From an uncultured Oscillospiraceae bacterium (lineage in GTDB: Bacteria > Bacillota > Clostridia > Oscillospirales > Acutalibacteraceae), in NCBI GenBank assembly GCA_902490145.1, contig CABUCT010000062.1, positions 1 through 7,167 on the forward strand: DNA of 7,167 nt, given 5' to 3'. The notes under the pieces are model-generated. The model worked only from the letters and a program-made list of their open reading frames with translations. It was not told where the DNA came from and ran no database searches. The position numbers and the translations under genes were made by a program. Numbering within the stretch: position 1 is the stretch's first letter; each line of letters starts with the position of its first letter. Below, in pieces: positions 6,709 to 7,167 of this stretch.

Positions 6709-7167
6709 TTATGCCTCCTTATATTCGGTGATATATCCTGTCAAAGCACTTGCGGCAGCTGTCGCAGGTGAGGCAAGATACACTTCGCTGTTGACATGCC
6801 CCATTCTTCCGACAAAGTTTCTGTTGGTGGTGGCGATGCATCTTTCTCCTGAGGCAAGAATACCCATGTATCCTCCGAGACACGGTCCGCAGGTGGGAGT
6901 TGAAACAACAGCTCCTGCATCAATAAAAGCAGATACATATCCGCGTTCCACACATTCCTTCATGATCTGCATTGTTGCGGGGATAATAATGCAGCGTACT
7001 CCGTTTGCTATCTTGTTACCTTTTAAGATTTTATAGGCGGCTTCCATGTCTTCCATTCGTCCGTTGGTACAGCTTCCTATCACGACCTGATCGATTTTAA
7101 TGTCATTAAGTTCGCTTGCCGGTTTGGTGTTTTCGGGAAGGTGAGGGCAGCTGACGGTTGGAACTAT
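6709..7167 (-). CDS. leuC: 3-isopropylmalate dehydratase large subunit, C-terminal part (5' end outside window)
   Basis: Large subunit of isopropylmalate isomerase, which with LeuD interconverts 2- and 3-isopropylmalate in cytosolic leucine synthesis. The frame stays open to the window edge, so only the last 152 residues are visible. Family members of this type are about 420 residues, so roughly 270 are missing upstream. The aconitase-family [4Fe-4S] ligands are present: Cys33 of the fragment in GSCTNGR, and Cys93 and Cys96 in PTCGPCLGG. The stretch TTNRNFVGRMG and the end motif YLASPATAAASALTG also match this family. A GTG at 7081-7083 is an internal valine, not the start, because the conserved frame continues before it (PTVSCPHLPENT). 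The sequence resembles the LeuC/HacA type found in Clostridia and archaea. Homoaconitase is a relative, but the surrounding leuD, leuB and ilv genes favour isopropylmalate dehydratase. The leuD ribosome binding site lies inside its last codons. Confidence 0.96.
   Translation of the reverse strand: MVPTVSCPHLPENTKPASELNDIKIDQVVIGSCTNGRMEDMEAAYKILKGNKIANGVRCIIIPATMQIMKECVERGYVSAFIDAGAVVSTPTCGPCLGGYMGILASGERCIATTNRNFVGRMGHVNSEVYLASPATAAASALTGYITEYKEA
6714..6720 (-). promoter_or_regulatory. Ribosome binding site of leuD
   Basis: AAGGAGG on the minus strand, 9 nt before the leuD ATG and within the last leuC codons. It is a perfect match to the consensus and fixes the leuD start at 6704. Confidence 0.85.

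Larger units (their letters stand above)
1..7167 (-). other. Branched-chain amino acid operon leuC-leuD-leuB-ilvB-ilvN-ilvC-ilvD plus downstream gene
   Basis: All eight reading frames run on the minus strand. The boundaries are: leuC/leuD 4-nt gap, leuD/leuB 8-nt overlap, leuB/ilvB 4-nt gap, ilvB/ilvN 1-nt gap (or 8-nt overlap with the alternative start), ilvN/ilvC about 26 nt, ilvC/ilvD about 49 nt, ilvD/next gene 1 nt. No terminator-like stem followed by a U-run is visible between genes, so one transcript is the simplest reading. The set covers the common valine/isoleucine enzymes and the leucine enzymes after LeuA. The promoter and operon ends lie outside the window, so the full extent is inferred. 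Confidence 0.88.

Noticed and set aside
7081..7083. GTG as the start of a short leuC-like protein
   Set aside because: The conserved LeuC frame continues upstream to the window edge and the GTG is the valine before IGSCTNGR; no ribosome binding site precedes it.
1..7167. Mobile elements, CRISPR arrays, tRNA genes, direct repeats, or a novel defence or other system
   Set aside because: The window is filled by housekeeping amino acid genes in continuous order; no repeats, transposase motifs or foreign-looking segment were seen by eye.

Overview
The window is a single, tightly packed biosynthetic operon read entirely on the minus strand. It encodes the late leucine branch and the common valine/isoleucine pathway. 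In transcription order (high to low coordinate) it reads leuC (3' part only), leuD, leuB, ilvB, ilvN, ilvC, ilvD, and then the first 60 codons of a gene of uncertain identity that runs off the low-coordinate end. Every boundary is an overlap or a gap of at most 49 nt, with no stretch of 300 bases lacking a gene. No tRNA, rRNA, CRISPR array, transposon or convincing terminator was seen.

The organism is most likely a member of the Clostridia (Bacillota), probably an anaerobic, gut-type Oscillospiraceae- or Lachnospiraceae-like bacterium. This rests on moderately AT-rich DNA, strong AAGGAGG-type ribosome binding sites, GTG/TTG starts, the short LeuC/LeuD type common in Clostridia and archaea, and IlvB/IlvN/IlvC sequences of clostridial flavour. 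It is inference from sequence style, not a taxonomic match.

How the genes work together: IlvB+IlvN (acetohydroxyacid synthase), IlvC (ketol-acid reductoisomerase) and IlvD (dihydroxyacid dehydratase) make 2-ketoisovalerate and 3-methyl-2-oxopentanoate, the precursors of valine and isoleucine. LeuC+LeuD (isopropylmalate isomerase) and LeuB (isopropylmalate dehydrogenase) act after LeuA to carry 2-ketoisovalerate to 2-ketoisocaproate, the leucine precursor. leuA, the transaminase ilvE and threonine deaminase ilvA are not in the window. The promoter and any leader control would lie beyond the high-coordinate end.

The region is essentially ordinary and I found no new system. Points worth a second look are minor: possible hairpins around the ilvC and ilvD ribosome binding sites, a start-site choice for ilvN, a KARI cofactor loop lacking the usual arginine, and the coupled downstream gene, which may be a DUF815-type ATPase.
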